From Woronichinia naegeliana WA131 (GTDB lineage Bacteria > Cyanobacteriota > Cyanobacteriia > Cyanobacteriales > Microcystaceae), in contig CP073041.1 in the NCBI GenBank assembly GCA_025370055.1, positions 6,108,272 through 6,172,271 on the forward strand: a DNA stretch of 64,000 bases, read 5' to 3'. The first letter of the stretch is position 1. Each line of letters starts with the position of its first letter. The position numbers and the translations under genes are program-made. Shown here piece after piece: positions 62,505-64,000 of this stretch. The notes beneath the pieces were generated by a model. That model was not told the DNA's origin, did no database searches, and saw nothing but the letters and a program-made list of their open reading frames with translations.

Positions 62505-63326
62505 TTACAGATAAAACCATTGTTTGCCTTGCCACAGCAACCAGCCTGTTACTAAGAGACAGGCGATACCAGCTAAACCAGCGAGGGGATATTTGCCAAT
62601 GCCGACCATCCAATCTGGGGAAGAATCAGGATAGTGCAATAAATCGGCTGCATCGAGGGAAGCTAAACCCCAAATCCAGGCAGCATGGAGTCCCCAGGCT
62701 AGTCCTAAACTACCACTGTTAAGTATTCTGGCTTCCACTAAGATCATGCCCATTAACCAAAGACCTGGTAATTGGGGAAAAGTGTTTTTTCGTTCCCAGC
62801 TCAGATGCAGTAGGGCAAAGATCAGACTGGCGATCGCGGCGGCTAGGCCCACACCATAGTCTTTTTGAAGTTCGGTCTGAAAAATACCTCGAAAGATCAG
62901 TTCCTCAGTCCATCCGATCCAGAGTCCCAGTAGTAGCAGGGGAAGAGATAGTTTGAGGGCCTTGCTCCAATGGTGAGTTTTCCATCCGATCCAACCGCCC
63001 CAGGTCTCTAGTCCAAAGGTTAGGGCTAGTCCTCCCACGCCTAAGCCTAATCCCAGGAGTAGGGAGATTGCTAGCTCACGATTCCAGAGGATGCCATAGT
63101 CAGCCAATGCAATATTTTGGCTATGTAATAGTAACCAAAGCAAGGGTGGAAAAATCAGATACAGGGAAGCAACTAGGGGTAATTTTTGTTGGGGGGTTGT
63201 TTCCTGGAGAGGATGCCATTGTAAACGATAAGCTAGGGGAATAGCTAAAGGCAACCAGGCCAAAAACCAGATTAATAAAAATAGTCCGATTTTGGCGATC
63301 GCCGGTAGATCTAGTAATGAGTTCAT
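62505..63326 (-). CDS. CPBP intramembrane protease-family protein
   Basis: The ATG at 63326 is used; the frame is open to TTG 63332. The roughly 273-residue protein has about seven membrane helices. The CPBP (Abi) motifs are WTEELIFRGIFQTEL (EExxxR, around residue 143), FALLHLSWER (second His motif) and WGLHAAWIWG (third). Family members are membrane glutamic/metalloproteases related to Rce1, used for CAAX processing or bacteriocin self-immunity. No bacteriocin gene is adjacent. It ends 124 bp before the map start. Confidence 0.85.
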   Translation of the reverse strand: MNSLLDLPAIAKIGLFLLIWFLAWLPLAIPLAYRLQWHPLQETTPQQKLPLVASLYLIFPPLLWLLLHSQNIALADYGILWNRELAISLLLGLGLGVGGLALTFGLETWGGWIGWKTHHWSKALKLSLPLLLLGLWIGWTEELIFRGIFQTELQKDYGVGLAAAIASLIFALLHLSWERKNTFPQLPGLWLMGMILVEARILNSGSLGLAWGLHAAWIWGLASLDAADLLHYPDSSPDWMVGIGKYPLAGLAGIACLLVTGWLLWQGKQWFYL

Positions 63327-63335
63327 AGACAATAA

Positions 63336-64000
63336 TTACAGCGGCCAATCACTCATTAATTTGATGCTTAACGTCTGAATAATCGGTAAACTATCAATCA
63401 CCATCGCTAAACATAATAACATCAGATAAAAAATGGAAAACTTAAACAGAGAACGAGCGACCATTTTATCCATGGGAGCCTGTTTTAATTCCCAAGCTTT
63501 AACAATAAATTGCCATCCTAAAATAACGGCGATCGCACCATAGAACCAGCCACAACTATGCAGAGGATAAACTAAAAATAAGGTTAAGGGAACGACTAGT
63601 AGGGTATAGATCCAGATCTGTTTGACCGTTGCTTCCTCACCTTCAATGACAGGTAACATGGGTACATTAACCTGAGCGTAATCATCCTTAATCATTAATG
63701 CTAAAGCCCAGAAGTGGGGAGGAGTCCAAAGAAAAATAATGGCGAATAATAACCAAGGCGTTAAACTCAGATCGCCAGTAACCGCAGCCCAACCGACCAG
63801 AGGAGGAATAGAACCAGCCGCGCCCCCAATGACAATATTTTGAGTTGTATGGCGTTTTAAAAAATGGGTATAGATGAGCATATAAAACACAATGCCCGAC
63901 ATTGCCAAACAACCACTCAAGAGATTGACAAAAACCGCAAATAAGCTAAAGGAAATCAGTCCTAAAATGAAGGCAAAAATGAGAGCATGACGAGGTTTAA
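63336..64000 (-). CDS. ctaB: Protoheme IX farnesyltransferase (3' part, cut by window edge)
   Basis: The frame is open to the window edge, starting within KPRHALIFAFILGLISFSLF..., so the N-terminal third with the first Asp-rich motif lies outside. The visible 221 residues include the second part of the UbiA fold: YTHFLKRHTTQNIVIGGAAGSIPPLVGWAA, LFAIIFLWTPPHFWALALMIKDDYAQVNVPMLPVIEGE, and further membrane helices. It converts protohaem to haem O for cytochrome oxidase. It is 10 bp from the CPBP gene and probably cotranscribed with it. Confidence 0.93.
   Translation of the reverse strand, partial: KPRHALIFAFILGLISFSLFAVFVNLLSGCLAMSGIVFYMLIYTHFLKRHTTQNIVIGGAAGSIPPLVGWAAVTGDLSLTPWLLFAIIFLWTPPHFWALALMIKDDYAQVNVPMLPVIEGEEATVKQIWIYTLLVVPLTLFLVYPLHSCGWFYGAIAVILGWQFIVKAWELKQAPMDKMVARSLFKFSIFYLMLLCLAMVIDSLPIIQTLSIKLMSDWPL

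Noticed and set aside
62505-63326. Bacteriocin immunity protein paired with the peptide operon
   Set aside because: The CPBP gene lies upstream of map and next to ctaB, outside the operon; CPBP proteins are common housekeeping membrane proteases.

Overview
The window is a cyanobacterial chromosome segment. The evidence is the cytochrome b6f genes petC-petA, an NblS/Hik33-type sensor kinase, a predicted cofactor-assembly protein for cytochrome b6f, KGK-domain and XisH/XisI-type genes, and the many copies of the octamer gcgatcgc (HIP1). The modest GC content and heavy load of insertion sequences and MITEs suggest a unicellular or colonial chroococcalean (Microcystis/Crocosphaera/Woronichinia-like). 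That placement is inference; no 16S rRNA gene is present.

Layout. 1-11 kb is mostly housekeeping: a lipoprotein start, smpB, a NatD/LivH-type permease, a ThiO-like oxidase, an acidic coiled-coil membrane protein, a glycosyltransferase, petC-petA, a MITE-broken HNH nuclease, ogt and a prohibitin-like protein. 11-15 kb is a decayed IS607-type transposon that landed in an alpha/beta hydrolase gene and was later hit by a complete 1.69-kb IS. 15-25 kb holds nblS, a DUF697 GTPase, a Dam-like methyltransferase, a kinase fragment, tRNA-Ser(GCU), a HerA-type ATPase, an ABC exporter and a guanine deaminase pseudogene. 25-37.6 kb is a secreted-protein region: two RTX/Calx-beta proteins with homologous upstream leaders and N-terminal domains, one carrying a 579-bp tandem array. 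Between them lie a 79-bp HIP1 tandem repeat and an Rpn-type nuclease. 37.7-50.3 kb holds glnA with a textbook NtcA promoter, a DUF1400 hydrolase, a SpoIID-like protein, a CCB-type assembly factor, a xisH remnant with intact xisI, two KGK paralogues, a dynamin-like GTPase and hslO. 50.7-61.6 kb is one long minus-strand gene set. 61.6-64 kb has map, a CPBP protease and the end of ctaB.

The most interesting region is the minus-strand set at 50.7-61.6 kb. In transcription order it encodes an ABC exporter, a nucleotidyltransferase, a PqqD-like protein, an HPr-kinase-like P-loop protein, two GT2 glycosyltransferases, a 64-aa peptide, a short-chain dehydrogenase and a second, catalytically degenerate nucleotidyltransferase. 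This parts list resembles the accessory genes of peptide-modification (RiPP/lasso) clusters, but no cyclase or leader protease is recognisable. An ISL3 element splits the PqqD gene. Removing the IS and one copy of the target duplication rejoins the PqqD domain in frame to a C-terminal tail (FEMPKL... DPIHEVDETGWP...) that looks like a precursor-type peptide. An IS4-type element with a perfect 9-bp duplication splits one glycosyltransferase in the same set.

Mobile DNA explains most of the broken genes, and several insertions can be reversed on paper from their duplications: the IS in tnpB (TAATTA), a 210-bp MITE in guanine deaminase (caaata), a 148-bp MITE in the HNH nuclease (gtcctaat), the IS4 in a GT2 gene (ccctgactt) and the ISL3 in pqqD (aggaggc). 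All family assignments come from reading the sequence; no database search was run.
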